Assembly: GCF_963668475.1 (NCBI RefSeq)
Contig: NZ_OY764544.1
Location: 3,224,001-3,288,000 of the forward strand
DNA length: 64,000 nt
Source: an uncultured Methanospirillum sp.
GTDB lineage: Archaea; Halobacteriota; Methanomicrobia; Methanomicrobiales; Methanospirillaceae
Reading direction: 5' to 3'
Shown: positions 1-8,753 of the stretch, one piece after another
How the letters are laid out: each line of letters begins with the position of its first letter
Numbering within the stretch: the stretch's first letter is position 1
The notes under the pieces: generated by a model
Seen by the model: the letters and a program-made list of their open reading frames with translations, nothing else
Databases searched by the model: none
Told to the model about the DNA's origin: nothing
Program-made: the position numbers and the translations under genes

Positions 1-149
1 TTTCCGATCTCATAGATCACGGCATCTGTAATCCAGATCTCTGTATAATCAAAAAGTTTATGTGCAATTTCCAGAGCCTGCTTATGGTGCCTGTCTTCTG
101 GAGTGAATATCACAATGACAAAAGAGGTATCGATGAAGACAGATCTCAT
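1..149 (-). CDS. PIN-domain toxin, VapC-like (partial, C-terminus outside window)
   Basis: Only the first 49 or so codons lie in the window. The protein begins MRSVFIDTSFVIVIF, the usual N-terminal strand of PIN-domain ribonucleases, with the first metal-binding Asp at residue 7. A second stretch, WITDAVIYEIG, matches the region around the conserved PIN acidic residue. PIN toxins of the VapC class cut RNA and are held in check by an antitoxin encoded just upstream. Here the start codon overlaps the stop of the preceding gene in an ATGA arrangement, the usual translational coupling of VapBC operons. The toxin call is firm at family level. The RNA target cannot be read from the sequence. Confidence 0.8.
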   Translation of the reverse strand, partial: MRSVFIDTSFVIVIFTPEDRHHKQALEIAHKLFDYTEIWITDAVIYEIG

Positions 150-397
150 TCTCGTTGTTCGCCTTTTTTCGGGGTTCCATAGAGGTAATGATCATGTTCG
201 TCGGAAAGATCAGATGGACCCGATATGGTTCCTGCATTTCTGATAAGAAACTCAATTGCATGTTCTGATCTTCTCTTCGGATTCTTCTCTATTGTTAAGA
301 TATATTCTGTATCTGGTTCTAGCTCCAGAGGTTCCAGAGTTTTGAAGGATGATCCATCATATGTTGCCCTGACCGTGATTGTACCCATATCATTCAC
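146..397 (-). CDS. Antitoxin of the AF2212/DUF104-like type
   Basis: An 83-residue protein whose N-terminal half (VRATYDGSSFKTLEPLELEP) has the pattern of the archaeal AF2212/DUF104 antitoxins, which use a short beta-rich segment of the form 'x-A-x-Y-x-x-G-x-x-x-P-L-E-P-L-x-L'. The C-terminal half is charged and probably binds the toxin. The gene lies immediately upstream of the PIN toxin gene, overlapping it by 4 nt. This gene order (antitoxin first, coupled) and the partner support the antitoxin role. Autoregulation of the operon is known for such pairs, but no operator is obvious here. Confidence 0.7.
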   Translation of the reverse strand: MNDMGTITVRATYDGSSFKTLEPLELEPDTEYILTIEKNPKRRSEHAIEFLIRNAGTISGPSDLSDEHDHYLYGTPKKGEQRE

Positions 398-600
398 CTC
401 TTTAGTCTTCAGCAGTTACCAGTATACATGATTCCTGCTCAAAAAACTTCACCCAACAGATAATTTTTTCTTGTATAAGTATCGAGTCACATCCAGAAAT
501 TGTTATCTTGAGATAAATTGTGATCCCTGATTGATACATGCTCCCCTTCAAGTCAGGAAATACTTACCTTTCATATCCCTGTTCACACTAATACAAGAGT

Positions 601-2472
601 ATGGGTCGGCAGATCATCATCGCAGGAGTTGTAACTCTTCTCCTGATTATAACCGCCCTCTCTGTAATCTGGTTCAGTACTGATGATCACACTCTTCAAA
701 CCCGGCTATCATCTCCTGATACCGGTGATCCGATACGTCTGACCTACACTGCCGGAGAAATCCCTGATGAGATCAACCAGAGTATCGCTGATACCACCCG
801 TGACCTTGATGATCTTGCTGCAATTCCGGAACCCTCACGAAACTTCACGAACACCGATGTCAGGCTCGATGAAATCCTTGCTGACTTTGACGAAAAAACT
901 TTAAAATATTCCCTTGTCGCCGAAATATCTACTGATCCGGCTGTAAAATCCGATGCTGAACAGGCTTCATACCACCGGGATGAATTCCTGAATGCGGTAT
1001 ACCTGCGAGAGGATATCGCACATGCTCTTTCCCGGGTAACTCCGGATCAGGGTATTGATCGAGAACTGCATAACAGGTTGACAGACGATTTCAGCCTTGC
1101 CCTCATTCAGGAAGATGTGACGGACGAGATGACCAATCTCAGCGAGAACCTCTCTGTACGAGGATCTGCGTATCTTGGAAATCAGCACGATGGGAATGCC
1201 TCGCTGAATCTTCCGCTGATCCCTGAGATCGTCGGCCTGAGAGAACAGATCACAGCCCTGCTCGGGTACGACTCCTTTGCAGACTACCAGATTGCACACT
1301 CCGGTGTACCGCTAGACAGAAACAGCCTCCTCACTTATCTCTACAACGCATCTGTTCCCTCAAGAAGGGCATCACACGAAGAGGCGGCAGAACTCCTTTG
1401 TGAGAGGCAGAAGACTGACCCAGGAGCATCTGCGGTCTATGACTATGAGATTCCGTCCCTCCGATCAGGTCTATCATCCCGGGTGAACGATACCAGTGCA
1501 ATCTCAGCATTCTTTCCTGCAGAGAACGTTATTGAACGACTCAACGATCTGGTGTCAGAGATATTCGGAATCCCTATCTCGCCTGTCACGTTCGCGGAGT
1601 ATCCTGGCATCCATCTCTTCAGAATCCCGCGTCCCAACTCTTCTGATACACAAGCCTGGTTTTACCTGTGGATTCGTCAGGAGAACAGCATCGGCAGTAC
1701 CTCTGGAAAGACGTACTTCATTCGTGCCGGTCACGAATCAAACGACAGATGGATCCCTCCGATATCGGCCCTCATAGTATCTGTTCCTGGGACCGGGGGC
1801 AGAGAGATAAACCTGTCACCTGTTGATCTCCAGGTGCTGTTTCATGAGTATGGCCACCTTCTCAGGCACAGCCTTGCCACCGGCAGGTATGCCACCCTCT
1901 CAAGCAGTGCCCGCGATCCTGGTGGGTACAGCGAGGTTTACTCACTCTTCTTCGAACAGTTTCTCTGGACTCCTGAAGTTCTTGATCGCATGTCTGGAAA
2001 GAAAAAAGGCGGAGATGGACTTCCCTCTTCCCTGAGAGATCAGATCATTGCAGGTCACGGAGAAGAGGCTGGCTGGGGTTCCGGGTATATTCAGGTCTAT
2101 CCCTACTTCCTCTCACTCCTGGATCTCGAGATCCATTCAGGGAACAGGACCCCGGATTTTATCAGTCTGTATGACCGGGTGTACCAAAACCTGACCGGGT
2201 ATCGGGCAGGTTCAGGCCCATCGTCCCTGCTCCTGAACCCGGCATTTTTCATATCAGACAATGCCGGGATATACTGGCATTACGTGCTTGATGATACCTG
2301 TGTAAAAGAGATCTTCTCCAGGTTTCAAAGAGATGGTGTGCTCAATCAGAGTACTGGTATTGTCTGCAGGCAGCAACTCTTTGAGCCTGCCGGATCGGTG
2401 AACACACCCGTTCTCATCAGAAACTTCCTCAACCGGTCAGATGATTCCGGTATCTGTCCTGGGATCACCTGA
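601..2472 (+). CDS. Membrane-anchored M3-like zinc metallopeptidase
   Basis: A 623-residue protein with one N-terminal hydrophobic segment (about residues 4-25) that looks like a signal anchor, so the body is probably extracytoplasmic. The zinc motif is FHEYGHLLRH: H415 and H419 would bind zinc and E416 would be the catalytic base. A downstream GGYSEVYSLFFEQ segment (Glu near residue 445) is placed like the third zinc ligand of M3 (thimet/oligoendopeptidase) enzymes. The helical N-terminal region before the motif also fits that fold. Similarity to classical M3 is loose, so substrate and exact family are uncertain. The gene converges on the 2465-2989 gene and their ends overlap by 8 nt. Confidence 0.72.
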   Translation: MGRQIIIAGVVTLLLIITALSVIWFSTDDHTLQTRLSSPDTGDPIRLTYTAGEIPDEINQSIADTTRDLDDLAAIPEPSRNFTNTDVRLDEILADFDEKTLKYSLVAEISTDPAVKSDAEQASYHRDEFLNAVYLREDIAHALSRVTPDQGIDRELHNRLTDDFSLALIQEDVTDEMTNLSENLSVRGSAYLGNQHDGNASLNLPLIPEIVGLREQITALLGYDSFADYQIAHSGVPLDRNSLLTYLYNASVPSRRASHEEAAELLCERQKTDPGASAVYDYEIPSLRSGLSSRVNDTSAISAFFPAENVIERLNDLVSEIFGIPISPVTFAEYPGIHLFRIPRPNSSDTQAWFYLWIRQENSIGSTSGKTYFIRAGHESNDRWIPPISALIVSVPGTGGREINLSPVDLQVLFHEYGHLLRHSLATGRYATLSSSARDPGGYSEVYSLFFEQFLWTPEVLDRMSGKKKGGDGLPSSLRDQIIAGHGEEAGWGSGYIQVYPYFLSLLDLEIHSGNRTPDFISLYDRVYQNLTGYRAGSGPSSLLLNPAFFISDNAGIYWHYVLDDTCVKEIFSRFQRDGVLNQSTGIVCRQQLFEPAGSVNTPVLIRNFLNRSDDSGICPGIT

Positions 2473-2989
2473 TAGTTTCCACGATCTCTACGGGAACAAT
2501 CTGGTCAAAGAGGGTGTGGATGACGGCATGAGCCTCATCAAACCAGGAGAGGATCTCATCCGGGTCTTCAAAGCGATGAGGCTCTCCTGTTTCAACAGCA
2601 AAGGTCAATGTCCAGGCTGGCTGTTCTCCTCCGTCAAAGCGGGAATAGACACGTGCCCGGAGTTCATGATTCAGAGCAACTGGGATCAATTCTGATTCAG
2701 TACCTGATACCCGGGTTGTATGAAAGATATCCTGATTTATCCCACTCATAACCTGGGAAAAGCCGTCACTATGTAGAAGAAAATGATCCCTGTATATGAG
2801 ACTGCATCTTGTTACCTCATAGGTATCCGGGAGAGCAGCAATCTCGGTGTCTATTTTTAACCTGATTGCTCCCCATCCCGGATACGGTGCCGGAACAGTG
2901 AGAGAGATCTGATCTCTGTTTATGGTAAGAGAGAAGCAGACCTCCTCTACCGGTGACCTGGAAAAGTTATGGGGCAGGGGTGAGTCCAT
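2465..2989 (-). CDS. Conserved-type hypothetical protein
   Basis: A 174-residue soluble protein with no signal peptide or membrane segment. The C-terminal part (DPDEILSWFDEAHAVIHTLF) resembles the end of TIGR04255-type proteins, where an acidic helix with an Asp-x-x-His pattern precedes the terminus, but the protein is shorter than that family and the match is weak. It lies 14 nt behind the TM2-like gene on the same strand, so the two are probably co-transcribed. Its 3' end overlaps the metallopeptidase gene on the opposite strand. Function not recognised. Confidence 0.6.
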   Translation of the reverse strand: MDSPLPHNFSRSPVEEVCFSLTINRDQISLTVPAPYPGWGAIRLKIDTEIAALPDTYEVTRCSLIYRDHFLLHSDGFSQVMSGINQDIFHTTRVSGTESELIPVALNHELRARVYSRFDGGEQPAWTLTFAVETGEPHRFEDPDEILSWFDEAHAVIHTLFDQIVPVEIVETIR

Positions 2990-3003
2990 TTTACATTCTG
3001 CTT

Positions 3004-3213
3004 TCAGTCTTTGTTGGCAGCGTTGTAGGCATCAACGATGCTGTAGACGAGGACAATTATGTAGAATGGTATCCCGATAATGATGGTAGAGAGCAGTGCA
3101 AAGATAATGGCTGCAATGAAGAGCACGATTGCTTTCGTCAGTTGTCCGGTATAGAACTGGCCGAGTCCCGGGATAAAGAATGAGAGTACTGCTGCTAGAA
3201 GTGGTGATGCCAT
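3004..3213 (-). CDS. Small TM2-like two-helix membrane protein
   Basis: A 69-residue protein made of two hydrophobic segments (about residues 5-20 and 26-58) with the motif IPGLGQFYTGQLTKA near the start. This Pro-Gly-x-Gly-Gln-Phe-Tyr-x-Gly signature is typical of TM2/DUF5683-like small membrane proteins. A strong ribosome-binding site (GAGGAGGAT) sits six bases before the ATG, which fixes the start. It leads a likely two-gene transcript with the hypothetical gene that follows. The role of such proteins is unknown. Confidence 0.78.
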   Translation of the reverse strand: MASPLLAAVLSFFIPGLGQFYTGQLTKAIVLFIAAIIFALLSTIIIGIPFYIIVLVYSIVDAYNAANKD

Positions 3214-3398
3214 CTGATATCCTCCTCTACTCAGTTCCTTGTTCAGGAGATAAATATGTGACTGACCTATCCCCTGAGAGGTCGGTGAACATTACTGATC
3301 CGTATCAGTGAACCATCAATGTCCTGGAAAAAGTCCTGCTTTCAGTGAGGTTTATCCACTACCGTGTGTTATACCTCTTCTGGAGAAGGAGCAGATCT

Positions 3399-5729
3399 GT
3401 GATCCATATCAGGATGATTTTTTTTGTGTTGGTACTCATTCTGGTCTGTTTTGTCCCGGGATCTGCGAGCGATCAGGGCCCGGGTCAGATACACACAAAT
3501 CCCCATGTTCTACTCCTCAGTTCATACAATCCAGGGTTTCCAACATTTTTTGAACAGATAAATGGCGTGAAATCTGTTCTCTCTCCCGATACGGTACATC
3601 TTGATATCGAGTACATGGATGCGAAACGCTTCTCCTCACCTGAAGATATCAGCGAGTATTCACAGATATTTACCAGGAAGATACGGCACCTTCCGGCCTA
3701 CGATCTCATCCTTGTTGCAGACGACAATGCTCTGAACCTCGTCCTTGCAGAGAAGCAGGAATTGTTTAACAAAACGCCGATCGTCTTCTTTGGCATCAAT
3801 GATCAGAAGAAGGCAGAGCTTCATGACACAGATCCTCTCATCACCGGCGTGATGGAAGCAGTCTCGATGAAAGAGACCATTGACCTGATGATACGGCTGC
3901 AACCTGAAGCCAGAACCATTGTCGCCCTCTCAGACGATACTGTCACCGGGAGGGCTGATGCCGCGACATTTCTTGGATTCAACACATCGTATCCCGGGTA
4001 CACCTTAACGGTCCTCTCGCTTGCAGATCTGACCTGGAGTGAGTATGCTCTCAAGTTGCAGAAAATAAATCAGTCCTCTTCAGTCCTTCTCCTCTCTGCC
4101 TACCAGGATAAGAACCTGAAAACTACGAATTTTGAAGAAGGTCTCAGGTTCATAAAAGAGAATCTGCCTATTCCCCTCTATCACCTCTGGTATCATGGAA
4201 TGGGAGAAGGAATCCTGGGCGGAGTCCTGATCTCCCAGTATGATCAGGGCAGAAATGCAGCAATAATGGCGGAACGGATACTGAAAGGAACCCCTCCCTC
4301 CTGGATTCCTGTCCTGAAAGAGAGCCCGAATCCTATCCTGTTTGATTACCATGAGATGAGTACATACGGGCTGAAACCTTCAGATCTCCCTCCCGGATCT
4401 GGTATCATTAATCATCCGGTATCCCTCTTTGAGGAGTACTTAAGCTACATCCTGGTCGCCCTTCTCATCATCATATGTCAGACAGTCGTCATCGTCGTCA
4501 TGATGATACATATCAGGAGGCGGAGACGGACAGAGCAGGACCTTCTGAAGTACCAGGGGCATCTTGAAGAGATGGTTGAGAACAGAACCCGCGAGCTGAA
4601 ACATTCAAATGCAGAACTCAACACAACACAGAAGAAATTACAACAGTATGTGACGTTTCTTACCCTCAGAGAGAAGGATCTGCAGAAGAGCGAGGAGAAG
4701 TTTCGGAATCTGGTCGAAGATATCAATAATATCCTGGTCACCTTCACGCCCGATGGAATTATCACGTACGTCAATCCGTATGCCGAACAATTCTTTGGAT
4801 ATACAACTGCTGAACTGGTGGGCAGACACCTCATCGGGACAATCCTCCCTGAAGATCCCGAGAATCCCGATGTTCTGAAGCAGTTTGTACATGAACTTGG
4901 AAGGACTCCTGAAAAGTTCAAACCGCATGAGAATACAAACCTGAAGAAGAGCGGGGAAAAAGTCTGGATTCTCTGGACAAACCGGGCCATACGGGATGAT
5001 ACCGGAGAGGTGATATCTGTCATCTCGGTCGGGAGCGACATCACTGAGCGGAGAAAACTCGAAGGAGCAATTCAGGAGGCCAACAACAAGCTCAACCTGC
5101 TTTCAAGTATCACCAGGCATGATCTGCTCAACACGATGACCTCTCTTATCGGGTTTCTGCATATGATCAATGAGAATCCCGATGAAAAGCAGAGTTATGT
5201 ATATCGGAAAAAGATGGGCACGACACTCATAAAGATGAGAAATCAGATCGAGTTTACCCGTGACTACCAGGATATCGGGGTTAAGAAACCCGGATGGCAT
5301 GATATCAGTACCCTCTTTAGTCGGGCGATACACGTGTTCAGGGAGGCTCCAGTCAGGTTCTCCTGTGATATCGCGGGTATTGAGATCTACGGCGACAACA
5401 TGCTTGAGAAGGCCTTCTTCAACCTTGTTGAAAATTCACTTCGTCATGGCATGAACGTCTCTCAAATATCTTTGCGAATGGAACACGAAAGCGGGGCGAT
5501 TACCCTGGTGTACACTGATGATGGAGTAGGTATTGCTGACGATGAGAAAGAACTGATATTTGAGAAGGGATTTGGGAAGAATACCGGGCTAGGGATGTTT
5601 CTGGTGCGTGAGATTCTTCACATCACCAACATATCAATCAGAGAGACCGGGAAGACGGGAAGTGGTGCCAGGTTCGAGATCCATGTTCCTGACGGAATGT
5701 GGCGCTCTACCGGAGATCCTGATTCCTGA
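3399..5729 (+). CDS. Membrane sensor histidine kinase with ABC-substrate-binding-like sensor and PAS domain
   Basis: I take a GTG start at 3399 because AAGGAG ends seven bases before it. A longer GTG start at 3345 and an ATG at 3414 are also possible. A signal peptide comes first, then an extracytoplasmic domain of the ABC-substrate-binding type (begins HVLLLSSYNPGFPTFFEQI), a transmembrane helix near residue 365-385, a coiled coil, one PAS domain (KFRNLVEDINNILVTF) and a kinase core. The phospho-acceptor box is SSITRHDLLN (His near residue 572), followed by an N-box ENSLRHG and G-boxes DDGVGIADD and GFGKNTGLGMF, all intact. It should sense an exported ligand and phosphorylate an unlinked regulator. 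It converges with the next kinase gene, whose end is very similar. Confidence 0.88.
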   Translation: MIHIRMIFFVLVLILVCFVPGSASDQGPGQIHTNPHVLLLSSYNPGFPTFFEQINGVKSVLSPDTVHLDIEYMDAKRFSSPEDISEYSQIFTRKIRHLPAYDLILVADDNALNLVLAEKQELFNKTPIVFFGINDQKKAELHDTDPLITGVMEAVSMKETIDLMIRLQPEARTIVALSDDTVTGRADAATFLGFNTSYPGYTLTVLSLADLTWSEYALKLQKINQSSSVLLLSAYQDKNLKTTNFEEGLRFIKENLPIPLYHLWYHGMGEGILGGVLISQYDQGRNAAIMAERILKGTPPSWIPVLKESPNPILFDYHEMSTYGLKPSDLPPGSGIINHPVSLFEEYLSYILVALLIIICQTVVIVVMMIHIRRRRRTEQDLLKYQGHLEEMVENRTRELKHSNAELNTTQKKLQQYVTFLTLREKDLQKSEEKFRNLVEDINNILVTFTPDGIITYVNPYAEQFFGYTTAELVGRHLIGTILPEDPENPDVLKQFVHELGRTPEKFKPHENTNLKKSGEKVWILWTNRAIRDDTGEVISVISVGSDITERRKLEGAIQEANNKLNLLSSITRHDLLNTMTSLIGFLHMINENPDEKQSYVYRKKMGTTLIKMRNQIEFTRDYQDIGVKKPGWHDISTLFSRAIHVFREAPVRFSCDIAGIEIYGDNMLEKAFFNLVENSLRHGMNVSQISLRMEHESGAITLVYTDDGVGIADDEKELIFEKGFGKNTGLGMFLVREILHITNISIRETGKTGSGARFEIHVPDGMWRSTGDPDS

Positions 5730-5750
5730 ACCAGATCTCGCCATTCTGGT
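5730..5750. terminator. Hairpin between convergent kinase genes
   Basis: A six-base inverted repeat, ACCAGA and TCTGGT, with a 9-nt loop begins directly after the stop of the forward kinase gene. It lies 21 nt beyond the end of the reverse one. The position suits a bidirectional 3'-end structure, but there is no oligo-T run, so the terminator call is tentative. Confidence 0.3.
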
Positions 5751-5771
5751 GATCGGGAATGTCTTTCGTGG

Positions 5772-8753
5772 TCAGATCCTGAACTTTCCGGATGGAACCC
5801 TGATATCAAATCGTGCCCCGGTACCGGGCTTTCCTGTCTCATGAATTGAGATCCCGGTCAGGGAGAGGATCTCCCGGACCAGAAACATTCCAAGCCCGGT
5901 GTTCTTCCCGAATCCCCGCTCAAATATGAGGATCTTATCAGTATCAGGGATACCTACCCCGTTATCCTCCCATACAACAATGAGATCTCCTTTCTCTACA
6001 TGTGAAGAGGCCCTGATTGTGGTAACCCGTTCACCATGCCTGACCGAGTTATCGAGCAGATTGTAAAAAACCCTCTCAATCATTGGATCCACAAAAATAG
6101 ATACACCCTTGAGGTCAGAGGTCACCGTGATGCCTGATGGAAGGTTCTCTCTTGGTAGGATGGTATCGAGATCAACCCATAGTGGCTCCTGCACTCCGAG
6201 ATCTTCATAAACCCTGGTAAATCCAATCTGGGACCTGATATCATTGGTTGCTGATTTTATCCTGCGCAAATAATCCGCAAACTCTTCATCTTTGCATTCC
6301 AGTTCAGCAACACCGACATGACCGAGAATAACCGTGATCTTATTGAGAATATCATGCCTGGTGATGCCGGTGAGAAGGCTGAGCTGGCGGTTTGCATTAG
6401 CCAGTGCCTCTTCGTTCTGTTTTCTTCTGGTTATATCGTGACAGATACCCTGAAGGCTTACAACGCTGCCCTTATCGTCAAAGACTGGTGAGATGCTCTG
6501 GGTGTGCCACTGCCAGCTTCCGTCTTTGAGGCAAATCCGGTAGGTATTTCCACTCTTTCTGATTCCTTTTGTTATTGCCTCTGTTACAAACTCCTGAATA
6601 TCAGAACGATCATCAGGGTGAATAAACGAATACAATGATCTTCCTACCCCTTCGCCCTCCTCATACCCGAGAAGGCCCGACCACTTGGGAGAGAGGTATG
6701 TGAAGGTACCATCCGGACTAATGGAAAAGACCACATCATTTGCATTCTCAACAAACGATCTGAACTTCTCTTCGCTCTCTCTGAGAGCCTCTTCAGTACG
6801 CTTGCGTTCTGTGACATCATGGCAGACGCCCAGAAGACTGAATACCTTCCCTTTATCATCCAAAACTGGTGAGAGGCTTTGTGTATGCCACTGCCACGTT
6901 CCATTCTTGTGACAGACTCTGTATCCTTCTATCCGGTTTTTCACCCCTGTTCTGGCAATATTATTGAAAAATGAATGAACACGGGGATAATCATCCGGAT
7001 GAACGATGGTTTCTGCGGATTTTCCTACCAACTCGTCAGGTTCATATCCGAGAAATTCGGTCCAGTTTGGGGAGACATACGTGAAGATGTCATTTGGTGT
7101 CAGAGCGTACACGAGTTCATTGGCATTCTCCACAAATGTTCTGAACTTTTCCTCGCTCTCTTTGAGTGACACTTCAGCACATTTGCGTTCAGTAATATCT
7201 CTGGTAACTCCGATAAACCCGTTGAACTGTTGATTCCTGTCTCTGATGGGTGTTATCATCACCTCGGTCCAGACCGTCGAACCGTTTTTGTGTCTGAACA
7301 CGAGTTCTATGGTATTATCTTTCAGTTCCCGCTCTCCACGGTTTATCATCCCGATCCATTTTTTACATGATTCCCTCATTTTTTCCAGCGAATCTGGAAT
7401 CAGAGCCTCATATCCCGGTTCAACAAGTGCTTCTTCGGGTGTCATGCCCCTGAGTTCCAGAACAGACGGGGAGACATAGGTGAGATGCAGATCTTTGTCA
7501 ACAGCCCAGATTACATCTGAGATATTCTCTGCAAGCAACCGGTATTTTGCATCGCTCTCAATGCGTTTATCCTCTGCTTCCTTCTCTCTTGTGATATCCT
7601 GGTCAACGCCACAGTACCCCGTGAATGTACCGGAATCATCAAAGACGGGTACACCATTTGTCTTGATTAAAACCCGTGTTCCGTCCCTGTGGAGGTTGCA
7701 GTTGACCAGATCATTGATAACACGGCATCTGGAGATCGCATCCATTGCTGTGGCTTTGAGTTTATCACCGACAGCAGGATCAAAGAGATCAGAGAAGTGT
7801 TTCTTTCCAACCAGTTCGTCAGGCCAGTATCCAAGGATGGAGTAAACTGCAGGGCTTGCATAGGTGTAGATACCATCTGGATCGATCTCCCAGACCCATG
7901 AGCCAGCATTCTGGGTGACTGCAAGGAACCGCTCCTCACTTCTCCTCAACCGGTTCTCGATCTCTTTCTGCCCTGATACATCAGTCACAATCCCTTCAAG
8001 TGCAACAGGCTCTCCCTTCTCGTCTGTGATAATTACATTTCTTTGATTTAACCAGCGGTCCCTGCCATATCTGTCCGTGATCCGGTACTCGAAATACGGT
8101 AGGGTTCGATTCTCAAAAATATCATCCCACCGTTTGCTGAAAACCTCCCTCGAATCAGGATGGATAAGTCGCCTTATAAGGCCAGGATCTGCATAGAACT
8201 CTTCAGGAGAATATCCGGTAAGTCTTGTCGCTGCGCTGCTCACAAATTCAAACCTGCAATCCGGGAGAGTCATACAGTACAAGATATCCCTGGCATTGTC
8301 AGCAAACCGTTTGAATCTCTCCTGACTCTCTCTCAGTTGGGTTTCAACCTTCCTGGCAGCGGTAATGTCCCGTATTGATACCTGGGCACCAGTAAAGACT
8401 CCGTCTTCAAGAATCGGTACAACAGACATGCTGACCAGGATCATCGTTCCGTCTTTCTTTTTTGTTCTCATCTCCAGGTTTTCGGTAGGTTCACCGCTTA
8501 TGAGGACCCTGAAGGTGGTAGTAAAATCATCCCTGCTCAACGGAAAGATCACCGATGAGGCGAATTCTATATCTTTTCCAACCAGCTCCTCTGGTTCATA
8601 CCCAAGGAGTTTTTTTGCTGAGGGGGACACATACACCGGTTTCAGGTCATGATCAAGGAGAAGAATCAGGTCTGTTGACCGCTCTACAATGTCCCTGAAT
8701 TGTCGTTCAATTCCGATGGATATACCGTCAGGATCACGCGGAAGCTCTCTCAT
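5772..8753 (-). CDS. Cytoplasmic six-PAS sensor histidine kinase
   Basis: A 993-residue protein with no membrane segment. Six PAS domains follow one another at roughly residues 15-130, 145-265, 275-390, 400-520, 530-645 and 655-770, most ending in the PAC-type D-I/V-T-x-R/K-K motif. The kinase core has the phospho-acceptor box TGITRHDILN (His near residue 799), N-box DNSVRHG (near 901) and G-boxes DNGVGIPD and GFGKNTGLGMF. PAS5 and PAS6 are close to each other in sequence, a sign of internal duplication. The start overlaps the end of the REC-PAS gene upstream by 20 nt, so the two proteins are translationally coupled and probably work in one phosphorelay. Inputs are unknown. Confidence 0.9.
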   Translation of the reverse strand: MRELPRDPDGISIGIERQFRDIVERSTDLILLLDHDLKPVYVSPSAKKLLGYEPEELVGKDIEFASSVIFPLSRDDFTTTFRVLISGEPTENLEMRTKKKDGTMILVSMSVVPILEDGVFTGAQVSIRDITAARKVETQLRESQERFKRFADNARDILYCMTLPDCRFEFVSSAATRLTGYSPEEFYADPGLIRRLIHPDSREVFSKRWDDIFENRTLPYFEYRITDRYGRDRWLNQRNVIITDEKGEPVALEGIVTDVSGQKEIENRLRRSEERFLAVTQNAGSWVWEIDPDGIYTYASPAVYSILGYWPDELVGKKHFSDLFDPAVGDKLKATAMDAISRCRVINDLVNCNLHRDGTRVLIKTNGVPVFDDSGTFTGYCGVDQDITREKEAEDKRIESDAKYRLLAENISDVIWAVDKDLHLTYVSPSVLELRGMTPEEALVEPGYEALIPDSLEKMRESCKKWIGMINRGERELKDNTIELVFRHKNGSTVWTEVMITPIRDRNQQFNGFIGVTRDITERKCAEVSLKESEEKFRTFVENANELVYALTPNDIFTYVSPNWTEFLGYEPDELVGKSAETIVHPDDYPRVHSFFNNIARTGVKNRIEGYRVCHKNGTWQWHTQSLSPVLDDKGKVFSLLGVCHDVTERKRTEEALRESEEKFRSFVENANDVVFSISPDGTFTYLSPKWSGLLGYEEGEGVGRSLYSFIHPDDRSDIQEFVTEAITKGIRKSGNTYRICLKDGSWQWHTQSISPVFDDKGSVVSLQGICHDITRRKQNEEALANANRQLSLLTGITRHDILNKITVILGHVGVAELECKDEEFADYLRRIKSATNDIRSQIGFTRVYEDLGVQEPLWVDLDTILPRENLPSGITVTSDLKGVSIFVDPMIERVFYNLLDNSVRHGERVTTIRASSHVEKGDLIVVWEDNGVGIPDTDKILIFERGFGKNTGLGMFLVREILSLTGISIHETGKPGTGARFDIRVPSGKFRI

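Noticed and set aside
3345..3398. Longer N-terminus of the sensor kinase from a GTG at 3345
   Set aside because: No ribosome-binding site is present, while the GTG at 3399 has AAGGAG at the right distance and leaves a cleaner signal peptide.
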